A stretch of 9,957 bases of DNA from positions 18,574 to 28,530 of the forward strand of contig DCZN01000054.1 in the NCBI GenBank assembly GCA_002331625.1, given 5' to 3'. Below, piece by piece: positions 1 through 6,415 of the stretch (position 1 is the first letter of the stretch; each line of letters opens with the position of its first letter). The notes beneath the pieces are model-generated. The model saw only the letters and a program-made list of their open reading frames with translations. It searched no databases and was not told the origin of the DNA. The DNA is from Nitrospira sp. UBA2083. Lineage in GTDB: Bacteria > Nitrospirota > Nitrospiria > Nitrospirales > Nitrospiraceae. Position numbers and translations under genes: made by a program.

Positions 1-130
1 GGAGAAGCCGAGACAATAACGCACACCCCACGTCCCAGGACCGGATTCAGACCTCACGACACGCATCCAGACCAAAAACAGCAGCGCCTTACCCCAAGTC
101 AAGTGGCTAGATTACGAGCACCAGCAATTC
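1..130. other. left edge, no supported gene
   Basis: This stretch lies downstream of the minus-strand DUF928 gene. On the minus strand one frame stays open from about position 110 to the window edge, with a possible ATG at 66-64, but no ribosome site precedes it and the roughly 22 residues are not recognisable. A plus-strand frame is also open from base 1 to a stop at 172-174, and its translation looks random and runs into the DUF928 gene on the other strand. I see no terminator-like hairpin with a T-run after the DUF928 stop, so a second gene could follow it in an operon beyond the edge. Confidence 0.3.
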
Positions 131-886
131 TCAGGGTGTGCGCATGTTCTGGATACTCGAAGCGACTTCCGTAAGTCCCCCTTGTTCAAGCAACGACGCC
201 TGCTGCCGACGCAATTCCAGGTCACCAGGATTGGACTGCATCAGATCAGAAATGGCCATCAGTGCATCGTACCAGACGCCTGCTTCGGCATAGCGCTTTG
301 GACCATCCACTTTGGTCATGTCACCCGACAAGGGCTGTTCCAGTTTGTCACGGTTGACTCGTTCAATTGCTCCCTTGGCGACAACATTGGCGGACGGCTC
401 GTCGGGATCCATCACTAATGCCACCGACCATTGGTACCGCTCTCCCTGCACCAATTTCACCTTGTAGTCCGAAAGCCTGATCTGCTGAACCCCGCCTCTG
501 GTCGGACTTGGGAGTTTGGTTTCTATAAGAGGCGCTTCGGCGCTGTCAGCGATGAGGGTGAATTCATAGGACAGGTTGTGATTCGTCGGCGTGAACCAAA
601 ACAGGACTGGCTGCTCATGAAGCGTGAACCCGACATGGTCGGGAGCCAACAGGCTGATCATTGGGAGGCTCCTGTTCGTGCCGCGGGTTCCTCCTCCCCG
701 CCTGAGCCCTGGAGCCGGAGCCCCTTTCCTAGGTGGGACGTACAGCAACGGCTTAACGGTCGGATCGGGTTTCGGTTGCGATGCGGTTGCTTGGGTTGCC
801 TTCCCTTGGCCTTCATCTGCGAAGGAAACCCATGGTAGTGGTAATGCGAGACCTGCGGCGATACTGATGATCATGAAGCGTTTCAT
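131..886 (-). CDS. exported DUF928 domain protein
   Basis: This 251-residue protein is probably exported. Residues 1-23 form a signal peptide (Lys-Arg start, hydrophobic core, likely cleavage after SFA). A Pro/Lys-rich linker follows to about residue 60, then the Arg/Gly motif RRGGGTRG (62-69). The rest matches the DUF928 pattern as I know it: a LLAPDHVGFTLHEQPVLFWF segment (79-98), a beta-rich middle with GERYQWSVAL (148-157), an AKGAIERV segment (170-177), the RYAEAGVWYDAL motif (198-209) and a helical LLEQGGL end (232-238). DUF928 has no known biochemical activity. It is best known from cyanobacteria, often near CHASE2 and CHAT genes. The start is well chosen: AAAGGAG (complement of 894-900) lies 7 bases before the ATG. 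A perfect hairpin sits just upstream of that site. The family call is from memory of motifs, not a search. Confidence 0.8.
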   Translation of the reverse strand: MKRFMIISIAAGLALPLPWVSFADEGQGKATQATASQPKPDPTVKPLLYVPPRKGAPAPGLRRGGGTRGTNRSLPMISLLAPDHVGFTLHEQPVLFWFTPTNHNLSYEFTLIADSAEAPLIETKLPSPTRGGVQQIRLSDYKVKLVQGERYQWSVALVMDPDEPSANVVAKGAIERVNRDKLEQPLSGDMTKVDGPKRYAEAGVWYDALMAISDLMQSNPGDLELRRQQASLLEQGGLTEVASSIQNMRTP

Positions 887-893
887 ACGATCG

Positions 894-900
894 CTCCTTT
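894..900 (-). promoter_or_regulatory. strong ribosome binding site of the DUF928 gene
   Basis: On the minus strand the sequence reads AAAGGAG, followed by 7 bases and the ATG that encodes MKRF. This fixes the start of the DUF928 gene. Confidence 0.75.
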
Positions 901-906
901 GTTTGA

Positions 907-923
907 CTCCTGAAACTCAGGAG
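907..923 (-). promoter_or_regulatory. leader hairpin that could mask the DUF928 ribosome site
   Basis: A perfect 7-bp inverted repeat, CTCCTGA/TCAGGAG with a 3-base spacer, lies 6 bases beyond the Shine-Dalgarno sequence of the DUF928 gene. In the minus-strand transcript the 5' arm contains CUCCU. It can pair either with AGGAG in its own 3' arm or with the AGGAG of the true ribosome site. The 3' arm is also a decoy ribosome site. It could be a translational control element or, as DNA, a small operator. No T-run follows, so it is not a standard terminator. Confidence 0.4.
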
Positions 924-1110
924 ACATTCTGCTCACATCAGACCGACTATCGCCTCCAAAGCGCTATGTCTTTGAGTCGATGCGTATCCGTACACGAACG
1001 ATTCAATGGGCAGCTCTCTACAACCTCTTACGGGCTGGGCGGTAACTATACACTCATATTCTGAATGAATCCACCGAGCTCAGGGGGAGAAAGAGAATCC
1101 TCGAAAACTG

Positions 1111-1281
1111 GTGCAGTGCTTCAACTCATCAGGATGGGGTGAATCCAAAGAGATACAATCTGCATCTCATGCGATTCACTCCGGTTGGGAAACGAACCAT
1201 CGTGAAACAGCAAAGAAAACCTTAGAACGACTCAATTCGCTATTGCAGGCGGCGCGGCCGTCGTTAATAATGGATCTTTGA
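1111..1281 (+). CDS. possible small ORF, 56 aa, unknown
   Basis: The frame is open from 1069 to a TGA at 1279-1281. The first usable start is GTG at 1111, giving 56 residues. No ribosome site is properly spaced: a GGGGGAG at 1082-1088 is too far upstream. The C-terminal half looks helical and charged (NHRETAKKTLERLNSLLQA, residues 29-47), which is why I list it. Its stop overlaps the ATG of the next small ORF (TGATG), a common arrangement for coupled translation. No family is recognised. It could be a chance reading frame. Confidence 0.22.
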   Translation: MQCFNSSGWGESKEIQSASHAIHSGWETNHRETAKKTLERLNSLLQAARPSLIMDL

Positions 1282-1418
1282 TGAGTACGCCGACGAAACC
1301 TCAATCTCTTGCAGGACGGTTGGAATTGCGGCTGATCTCCCTTGGGATGTCGGTATGTGCCTACCTGCTTGAAAAAATGATCCTCCGTTCAGTGAAGAAC
1401 GGTGGAGCCAAACCGTGA
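1281..1418 (+). CDS. possible small helical protein, 45 aa, unknown
   Basis: The ATG at 1281 overlaps the preceding TGA. The frame gives 45 residues beginning MSTPTKPQSLAGRLELRLIS, followed by a hydrophobic stretch with Cys and Tyr (residues 22-30) and a basic end (LRSVKNGGAKP). The composition is protein-like: a short amphipathic or weakly membrane-seeking helix flanked by charges. There is no good ribosome site, so translation would rely on coupling to the upstream ORF. The reverse strand of its 3' end carries a hairpin plus T-run that fits the terminator of the USP-UbiB gene, so part of the apparent coding signal may be accidental. Confidence 0.33.
   Translation: MSTPTKPQSLAGRLELRLISLGMSVCAYLLEKMILRSVKNGGAKP
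1372..1406 (-). terminator. Rho-independent terminator of the USP-UbiB gene
   Basis: On the minus strand an inverted repeat (arms TCCACCGTTC and GAACGGAGGA, 9 paired bases with one mismatch, 6-base loop, positions 1406-1381) is followed by TCA and then six T residues (1377-1372). It begins 45 bases after the stop codon of the USP-UbiB gene, a normal place for an intrinsic terminator. Confidence 0.65.
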
Positions 1419-1450
1419 TTTCGACGAACGGTTCCTCGAACCACTCGAGT

Positions 1451-3544
1451 TTAACGTCCTCGCACTAAATCGAGAACCAATCCAACAATCAGCAGCCCCG
1501 CGACGATCCCGAACGAGATTGGAACCCAATCCGCAGCTGTTGCTGAGGTCGCCGTGAGCCCACTGGCGAGAATACTTGCGGCAGCGGTCAGCCCCACGGC
1601 GAGACGCCGACCTGTACGGCGGACCGTATCCTCCAGTGTATTCGCCTTAAAATTGACGACGAGCTTCTGACCAGGACGGGCGCCGATCAGGTGTTCGATG
1701 GCTTCGACCACCCGCTCAGCACGTACTTTCAGCTTCTGCGACTGATACACCAACGCTCTGGGATCCAGCGTAGCCCCCAGACGTTTCAGCATCGACCGCA
1801 TCAAAAACTTGCCCGCCACGTCGTACGGATCGAGTTTGGGATCAAGCTGCGCAGTCGCAAGTTGGACCTGTGCAAGCGCCTTGGCCGCCAGGGTCAATGA
1901 CGCCGGCAGCGGAACCCCATGTCGAACCCCGATTGCACTCATTTCTTGGAGGAGCGGTCCGATCTGCATGTCGGCCAGAGCTGCCGTACGGTATTTTGAG
2001 ATCATCTCGCCGATGTCGCTCTGAAACTGAGGGACATCCAGATCGCTCCGATCAAGAGACCCCGCCATCATGAGAATCACGTCGCTCAGAAACACCGTAT
2101 CTTCCTTCCACAAGGCCATTAGCAGTAACAAGAGGTGTTCACGCACATTGGCATCCACCGCCCCGACCATACCGAAATCCAGGAGGTAGATCCGGTCCTT
2201 CCACCACATAAGATTCCCGGGGTGAGGATCGGCATGGAAGAACCCATCGACGATGATTTGTTTATAGAAACTTTCCAAGAGCTGACGCGCGGCTTCGATA
2301 CGTTCTGGCCCCTCCGGCGCCTTCGCAATCGCTCCCCCCTGGATTTCTCCCATCACCAGCAGTCGACCGGTCGATAGCTCTTGGTACACAGAAGGCACCG
2401 CCAATCGATCATAGTCTGCGAGTACCGTCTGCATACGGCCTATGTTCTCAATTTCCTGGCGGAAGTCGAGTTCACGTTGAAGCGAGGTGGAGAGGTGTTT
2501 GAACACAGCCTCCATATTCACCACCTGATTCAGCGCGGGGCGCTTGCCCACTTTCTGGGCGAAAACCTCCAGAAGCGCTAGATCCTGCTCAATTTCCGCT
2601 CGTGCCGTGGGCCGCTGAACCTTGACGACCACCCGATCACCGGTTTCGAGTGTCGCCCGATGGACTTGGGCAATGGTCCCGGCAGCAAGCGGTTTGGGGT
2701 CAATCGATTCGAACACATCTTCCCACGGCACCGACAATTCCTGCTCGGCTACCCGAACGACTTCGCTCTCGGACATCGGCGGGACATGGCTTTGTAACAT
2801 CGCGAGTTCTTCGATGTATTCCGCGGGAAGGAGATCCGGACGAGTCGACAACACCTGTCCCAGTTTCGAGAAGGTGGGACCCAGTTCCTCCAGCGCCGCA
2901 CGGAGTCGCTTAGCTTGCTGGCGGCGTGTCTCGATATCCGAAGGAGCGGGTTGGCTCAAAAATTCTCGAACACCATATTTCGCCATCACCGTGGCAATTT
3001 TTATGGCGCGCGCCCCCAGGTGAGGTTCAGAAGCCTGAGTTTCGGCTTGAGCCGTACTGACTTGTGCAATCTCCGCTGTTTCCGAACCGTGCGCATCGAC
3101 TAGGAGTTGGGTATTTACGATAATCACGGTACAGCGGGAGTTGTGACTGATTCGGTTCGGGACGTTGCCGAGCAAAAACTCTTTTCTTCCCGCCATGCCT
3201 GAATTCCCGACCACCAAGACATCGATTGATTCTTGCTCAGCAGCGCGGACAATGGCCAATGCTGGGTCTCCATCCATGACGACAAACGCATGTCCACGCT
3301 CCCCAACAAGCTGGCGTACGAAATCCGTCAGTTCATGTTTCGCAGCTGCTGCTCGCGTGTGCTCCGCTGTCCCGAATTCTGTGGTAGATGGGTGCTGCGG
3401 CACGATGACCTGCACCACGAACAGGTCCGCCCCATAGCGATCAGCGAATTGCGCGGCCCAGAGCACAGCCTGCTCCGCTGTCTTAGAGCGGTCGGTGCCG
3501 ACCATAACACGTCGTATGGTGCTGTTCGGAGGCTGATCGCTCAC
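1451..3544 (-). CDS. universal stress domain fused to ABC1/UbiB-family atypical kinase
   Basis: This 697-residue fusion starts with a universal stress protein domain (about 10-145). It shows the VMVGTDRS first strand and a near-canonical nucleotide loop, G113-x2-G116-x9-G126, where the usual Ser/Thr after the last Gly is Asn127. A variable linker (146-175) leads into a full ABC1/UbiB/ADCK kinase-like domain. Visible motifs are KLGQ (227-230), an Ala-rich loop AAGTIAQVH (287-295, in place of the P-loop), Lys308, E358-L-D360, HADPHPGN (437-444) and DFG (456-458). All signature residues are present. Two hydrophobic segments (about 648-666 and 676-693) end the protein, as in UbiB relatives. Family members are membrane-associated ATPases or kinases that support isoprenoid quinone synthesis. 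The USP part may add nucleotide or stress sensing, which is inference. Start is GTG; an internal ATG at residue 14 would cut the first USP strand. Plain UbiB proteins are roughly 500-550 residues, so the extra length is the USP domain. Confidence 0.9.
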   Translation of the reverse strand: MSDQPPNSTIRRVMVGTDRSKTAEQAVLWAAQFADRYGADLFVVQVIVPQHPSTTEFGTAEHTRAAAAKHELTDFVRQLVGERGHAFVVMDGDPALAIVRAAEQESIDVLVVGNSGMAGRKEFLLGNVPNRISHNSRCTVIIVNTQLLVDAHGSETAEIAQVSTAQAETQASEPHLGARAIKIATVMAKYGVREFLSQPAPSDIETRRQQAKRLRAALEELGPTFSKLGQVLSTRPDLLPAEYIEELAMLQSHVPPMSESEVVRVAEQELSVPWEDVFESIDPKPLAAGTIAQVHRATLETGDRVVVKVQRPTARAEIEQDLALLEVFAQKVGKRPALNQVVNMEAVFKHLSTSLQRELDFRQEIENIGRMQTVLADYDRLAVPSVYQELSTGRLLVMGEIQGGAIAKAPEGPERIEAARQLLESFYKQIIVDGFFHADPHPGNLMWWKDRIYLLDFGMVGAVDANVREHLLLLLMALWKEDTVFLSDVILMMAGSLDRSDLDVPQFQSDIGEMISKYRTAALADMQIGPLLQEMSAIGVRHGVPLPASLTLAAKALAQVQLATAQLDPKLDPYDVAGKFLMRSMLKRLGATLDPRALVYQSQKLKVRAERVVEAIEHLIGARPGQKLVVNFKANTLEDTVRRTGRRLAVGLTAAASILASGLTATSATAADWVPISFGIVAGLLIVGLVLDLVRGR

Positions 3545-3592
3545 AATCTCTCTATAACCCTTACAGAGCCCACCGGTGAGGATTGGGCGTGA

Positions 3593-3621
3593 AGTATGAC
3601 TAGAACCTCTCTCAAAATCAA
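3593..3621 (-). promoter_or_regulatory. candidate sigma-70 promoter for the USP-UbiB gene
   Basis: Read on the minus strand, TTGATT (3621-3616) and CATACT (3598-3593) are separated by 17 bases. Each matches 4 of 6 consensus positions, and the -10 box lies about 50 bases before the GTG start. Position and spacing are good and the box matches are moderate. Confidence 0.4.
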
Positions 3622-3965
3622 ATCATGAGTCTCTGAGGAAGGGCTGCCGATCGGAGATAGAGCTACACGATATTTTCAACAAAATCCGAGCCCTCCTGCT
3701 CCTTCTGGCTATCATGGAAAAGTCTGAGTCCTCTAGAAAATGTCGAGACGAGTTCTCTCAGAGGTGTCTAGTTTTTCCTGGCCCGGTTTGTGTAAGGACA
3801 TCATCGCATCCACCTCACTCACACGAGGCTTGTCTAAGCACTCATTCTTGAAGCGGCTAGCCTCTCAATGATGATGAATCCTTACGAATACCCAAACCCA
3901 TAATTGATACCCCTTCGCCGCCTGATTTCTTTTTTCCCATCATTAGCGCTATTATTGCGAGTCCC

Positions 3966-3990
3966 GTTGAACTATTCACGCTCGTTCAAC
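3966..3990. promoter_or_regulatory. perfect dyad GTTGAAC-N11-GTTCAAC, possible operator
   Basis: Two exact 7-bp inverted half-sites lie 18 bases apart start to start, about 150 bases before the GTG start of the membrane cyclic-nucleotide-binding gene. This looks like a binding site for a dimeric regulator. The 11-base loop and lack of a T-run argue against a terminator. The regulator is unknown. Confidence 0.35.
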
Positions 3991-4140
3991 CCCTTTCTTG
4001 GTATCTTTCGAACAACAACGACGTCGACACAGCTCTCTGCTGGCACCATACGCTCCTGAATCGTTCTGACTGTGACAGGACCGTAACGACAACCTCTCGG
4101 ATTACTTCGATCAACCATTATTTAGAAGGGCTCAAGACCC

Positions 4141-4782
4141 GTGCACATCGACATCGTAACCATCATCGGCCTCTTGGGAGGCTTCTTTTATCTGGCCAGT
4201 CACTCGCAGAAAGACATGATTTCCCTGCGTGTATTGTCCTTAGCCAGCAATGCCCTCTTTATTCCCTACAGCATGTTGCATGCACACTTTGAGATCACTC
4301 AGTTACTTGGCACCCCGGAATTTCTGCTGAATACCATTCTGCTGCCGATCAACACGAAACGACTGCTAGAAATCATTCGGCTGACAAAGCAAATCGAACA
4401 GGCCACCGTGGAATCGCCCATTTCTGAATGGCTGTTGCCGCATATGCATCTCAGGAAACACAAAGCCGGCGAAGTGCTGTTCAGAAAAGGGGACAAGGCC
4501 CACGAGATTGTCTATGTGGCAGCGGGACGACTCAAGCTACTAGAAATCAACCACTACATCGAGCCCGGCGAGTTAATTGGGGAGATCGGACTCTTCTCAG
4601 GTGAGAAGGTGCGCACCATGACCGTGGTCTGTGAGACTGACTGCGAGCTCTATAAGATGACCGATGAGATGATGTACCACCTGTACTACCAGAATCCAAA
4701 GCTCGGCTTCTTTTTCATGCGGCTGATCGTCGAACGACTCTTACGCGATGTGCGTCGTGGCGTGATCGAGTCCTCAGCATAG
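4141..4782 (+). CDS. Popeye-like membrane protein with cyclic-nucleotide-binding domain
   Basis: This 213-residue protein has an N-terminal membrane region with hydrophobic helices at about 5-19, 31-48 and perhaps 58-70, followed by a linker helix. A CRP-type cyclic-nucleotide-binding domain covers about 95-205. Its phosphate-binding cassette is complete: PGELIGEIGLFSGEKVRTMT (142-161), with Glu148 in the ribose-binding position and Arg158 in the phosphate-binding position. There is no helix-turn-helix after the domain, so it is not a CRP transcription factor. The order of short membrane helices then a cNMP domain is that of the Popeye (POPDC) family, which has bacterial members. The likely role is sensing cAMP or a related nucleotide at the inner membrane; the output is unknown. 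Start is GTG: an in-frame TAG at 4123-4125 rules out an earlier one, and AGAAGGG ends 10 bases upstream. No cyclase gene is visible nearby. Confidence 0.8.
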   Translation: MHIDIVTIIGLLGGFFYLASHSQKDMISLRVLSLASNALFIPYSMLHAHFEITQLLGTPEFLLNTILLPINTKRLLEIIRLTKQIEQATVESPISEWLLPHMHLRKHKAGEVLFRKGDKAHEIVYVAAGRLKLLEINHYIEPGELIGEIGLFSGEKVRTMTVVCETDCELYKMTDEMMYHLYYQNPKLGFFFMRLIVERLLRDVRRGVIESSA

Positions 4783-5280
4783 GACTATGGTCCGAGACCC
4801 CGTTCATGATGGCCAATTCTTACCGACGGACCCCCCGATCTATTTCGACGAACAACTGCTCGCGGGAAGTTCGCTTCAGATAGCGATTCAAGCGTACCTC
4901 GGCACAGTTCGACTCACGCAATACAGGACCTCCTCATTTCGGTGGCAGGCCGGCTGATACAAGCCGCTGCTTATTTCACGTTGATCTGAGACACAAGAGG
5001 AGTTCCAGCAAACCGGCTTCCATCCTTGGCTTGTGGTTATTTACCATACTCATCGTCACTGCCTTTCGTACCGATTGGTTCACATGAGAAATGCGTTTTC
5101 GTACAAACCGGCCAACTCACCCATTCCCTGGCTTCGCACTATCCGTCACTAACGATTCAAAACATAGGGGGTTTGACACCGGTCGCTTGAATGGCACCCT
5201 CCTACCTCCCTGGCATAGCGGTTGCGTAGCTGCATACACTCAATTTTTGCCGATTCCGGCTAACTCAGGGGAGGTATGGC
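4783..5280. other. intergenic region before the small exported protein gene
   Basis: In these 498 bases I find no supported gene. A frame ending near 5088 encodes a hydrophobic, helix-like run (about 5020-5070), but it has no ATG, GTG or TTG start ahead of that run. A 67-codon frame at 5091-5294 has no ribosome site and overlaps the real gene. A small GGAC/GTCC hairpin follows the preceding stop, without a T-run. The right end carries a sigma-54 promoter match and the ribosome site of the next gene. Confidence 0.5.
5211..5225 (+). promoter_or_regulatory. candidate sigma-54 (RpoN) promoter
   Basis: The sequence TGGCATAGCGGTTGC matches the sigma-54 consensus TGGCAC(G)-N4-TTGC. The invariant GG (-24) and GC (-12) have the required spacing, and the only differences are T for C at position 6 and A for G at position 7. 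Transcription would start near 5237, giving a leader of about 44 bases before the ATG at 5281. Upstream activator sites were not identified. Confidence 0.5.
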
Positions 5281-5284
5281 ATGA
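5268..5284 (+). promoter_or_regulatory. ribosome site with two-codon minigene overlapping the start
   Basis: GGGGAGG (5268-5274) is followed by ATG GCA TGA (5276-5284), a two-codon frame. Its TGA shares bases with the ATG at 5281 of the real gene. The spacing to 5281 is 6 bases, the better one for initiation. The first ATG is only 1 base from the ribosome site and may be inert. Confidence 0.5.
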
Positions 5285-5667
5285 CATTTCCTGACTATCC
5301 GAAACCGACATTTTTCGCGCTCTTGGCGACTCTGACCGTGCTCTCCTCCTGGCAGGTAGCAGAAGCTGTGCACATGGAGGGAGGTCGCCACAGCCTGATC
5401 CATCGCCCACAGGTCCAGACCACGCCAGGTCTGCACCGGGTCCCTGCCCCGGCCGATCCGTCAGCTTCTGCTGCGGCATCATCACCATCACAACCGCTCA
5501 CCCGTAAAATTGTGAGGAGGCCTCCGACACCGTCTGCGGCCATCGCAGAGGCGTCGTCCTCAGCTTCTTCAAGCCCTGCTCAGACCGACCCCTCACGCAC
5601 AATGAGTCAACCAGTTCCCGACGACGATGCACCGGAACCTGAGTTGGAACCAGCCCCTCAAGAATAA
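5281..5667 (+). CDS. small exported Pro/Ser/Ala-rich protein, unknown
   Basis: This 128-residue protein has a probable signal peptide at 1-29: a hydrophobic core FFALLATLTVLSSW, then likely cleavage after AEA. The mature part is low-complexity: His/Arg near the start, many Pro, Ser and Ala (about 55-105), a short basic patch TRKIVRRPP (74-82) and an acidic Pro/Glu tail (about 113-128, with DDDAPEPELEPAP). No fold or family is recognised. Such a chain is probably disordered and would lie in the periplasm or cell surface. The start is set by GGGGAGG 6 bases upstream, and a sigma-54 promoter match precedes it. Reverse-strand frames over the same bases look like shadows. It converges on the next gene with a 52-base gap that holds only a weak hairpin (CTTCA/TGAAG at 5680-5693). 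Confidence 0.6.
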   Translation: MTFPDYPKPTFFALLATLTVLSSWQVAEAVHMEGGRHSLIHRPQVQTTPGLHRVPAPADPSASAAASSPSQPLTRKIVRRPPTPSAAIAEASSSASSSPAQTDPSRTMSQPVPDDDAPEPELEPAPQE

Positions 5668-5719
5668 CCCGTGACAACACTTCACAGCTGAAGCGCAATC
5701 TCAAGACACCAGGCCACAG

Positions 5720-6415
5720 TTACTTAGGGTGCTGAATTTCCTGGAGTGCAAACTGTTTCGGGAGGAGCACCGGCAGGATCACCCCGATGGGATCGCCGCG
5801 TTTGATCGTCGTAGGCTTGTGCAGTTGTAACAGAAAGTTGGCAGTGAAGGCTTCGTAGTCCGGCAACCAATCGTATTGATTCGGCGTGCGCTTATACTCC
5901 TGCGTTTTGATCCCCTCCCAGATGGAAAACGTACGCTCTGGCTCGTGATAGAAATGGTTGGGCAGATCCTTCATCATCAAGCCGACATGCTTGGGATAGT
6001 AGAGGCGGATACCGCAACAGAGCTTGGGGTAGCCGCTGTTCAAAATCAGATCGACATACATCCCGGTAAAGCTCTTGTAGCCCAGCAGTCGCTCCTCCGG
6101 CAGAATCGGTGGTGACTGCCACTGAACGCCTGTCGCAGTACGGCGCAACTTCACATCCACCGGGCATCGAATCAGCCACCCATAGTTGCCCACCGTTCTG
6201 ACTGGCCCACAGTCGTCCGGCAACACTTTGTATCCGGTCGTGGCGAGGGCACGCTGCTCATCCAACGTCATCTGGTTCAACATCGGCCGATGTGGATGGA
6301 AATCCAACTTGAGCCTCTCCGGAGGAAACGCGGTGGAGTACTCCCGCTCCCAATAGATGACGATTTTCTCCGACGTCTCGTCAGCGGTGGGAGAGTCTGC
6401 CGATTCGTCTTCCAT
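5720..6415 (-). CDS. unknown protein resembling DUF6065
   Basis: This 231-residue soluble protein has no signal peptide or membrane segment. An acidic N-terminus (1-17) leads into a beta-rich domain. Features include CGPVRTVGNYGWLIRCPVDV (69-88), a hydrophobic region with a Cys pair (133-134), an Arg/Tyr-rich stretch, FSIWEGIKTQEY (163-174) and TTIKRGDPIGVILPV (202-216). The combination of a NYGW-x-I-x-CPV segment and a terminal KRGDPIGVILPV strand recalls DUF6065, a family of unknown function; this is from memory and uncertain. No catalytic motif is evident. There is no clear Shine-Dalgarno before the ATG, which suggests a leaderless or weakly translated message. It diverges from the caspase gene across about 217 bases, so the two may share a control region. 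Confidence 0.6.
   Translation of the reverse strand: MEDESADSPTADETSEKIVIYWEREYSTAFPPERLKLDFHPHRPMLNQMTLDEQRALATTGYKVLPDDCGPVRTVGNYGWLIRCPVDVKLRRTATGVQWQSPPILPEERLLGYKSFTGMYVDLILNSGYPKLCCGIRLYYPKHVGLMMKDLPNHFYHEPERTFSIWEGIKTQEYKRTPNQYDWLPDYEAFTANFLLQLHKPTTIKRGDPIGVILPVLLPKQFALQEIQHPK

Larger units (their letters stand above)
887..1450. other. intergenic region between two minus-strand genes
   Basis: These 564 bases contain the leader of the DUF928 gene at the left end (ribosome site and hairpin). From about 1069 to 1418 two short plus-strand reading frames are joined by a stop/start overlap. The terminator of the USP-UbiB gene lies inside the second of these. I found no convincing sigma-70 promoter for the DUF928 gene: a TATAGT hexamer on the minus strand near 1045-1050 has only a poor -35 partner. 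Open frames across 624-1064 on the plus strand are antisense to the DUF928 gene and look like shadows. Confidence 0.5.
3545..4140. other. long divergent intergenic region
   Basis: These 596 bases separate the minus-strand USP-UbiB gene from the plus-strand cyclic-nucleotide-binding gene and should hold both promoters. I can support a sigma-70-like promoter for the left gene and a perfect dyad at 3966-3990. A 10-codon frame beginning with three ATGs (3868-3903) has no ribosome site and I do not call it. The middle (about 3640-3860) holds imperfect inverted repeats rich in TCTAGA and GAGAC-type words but no clean hairpin. I found no RNA gene. Confidence 0.5.

Noticed and set aside
182..1064. 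Plus-strand open frames of 78, 135 and 146 codons opposite the DUF928 gene
   Set aside because: They overlap each other and the minus-strand gene, which has a signal peptide, family motifs and a strong ribosome site. Their translations look random and Arg/Pro-rich.
1691..3592. Many open frames of 60-133 codons on both strands across the USP-UbiB gene
   Set aside because: All are shadows of a reading frame that shows an unbroken set of family motifs. None has its own ribosome site or recognisable motif.
3700..3790. Imperfect inverted repeats between a GGAAAA word and a TTTTTCC word
   Set aside because: Only the outer six bases pair cleanly and the arms do not continue, so neither a terminator nor an insertion-sequence end is supported.
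5173..5178. TTGACA hexamer as a sigma-70 -35 box
   Set aside because: No acceptable -10 box lies 16-18 bases downstream. The sigma-54 motif nearby fits better.
5091..5294. 67-codon plus-strand ORF
   Set aside because: It has no ribosome site, contains the sigma-54 motif, and overlaps the start of the better-supported exported protein gene.
5240..5704. Reverse-strand ORFs of 83, 82 and 68 codons opposite the small exported protein
   Set aside because: They overlap one another and lack ribosome sites. The plus-strand frame has a signal peptide and a strong ribosome site.
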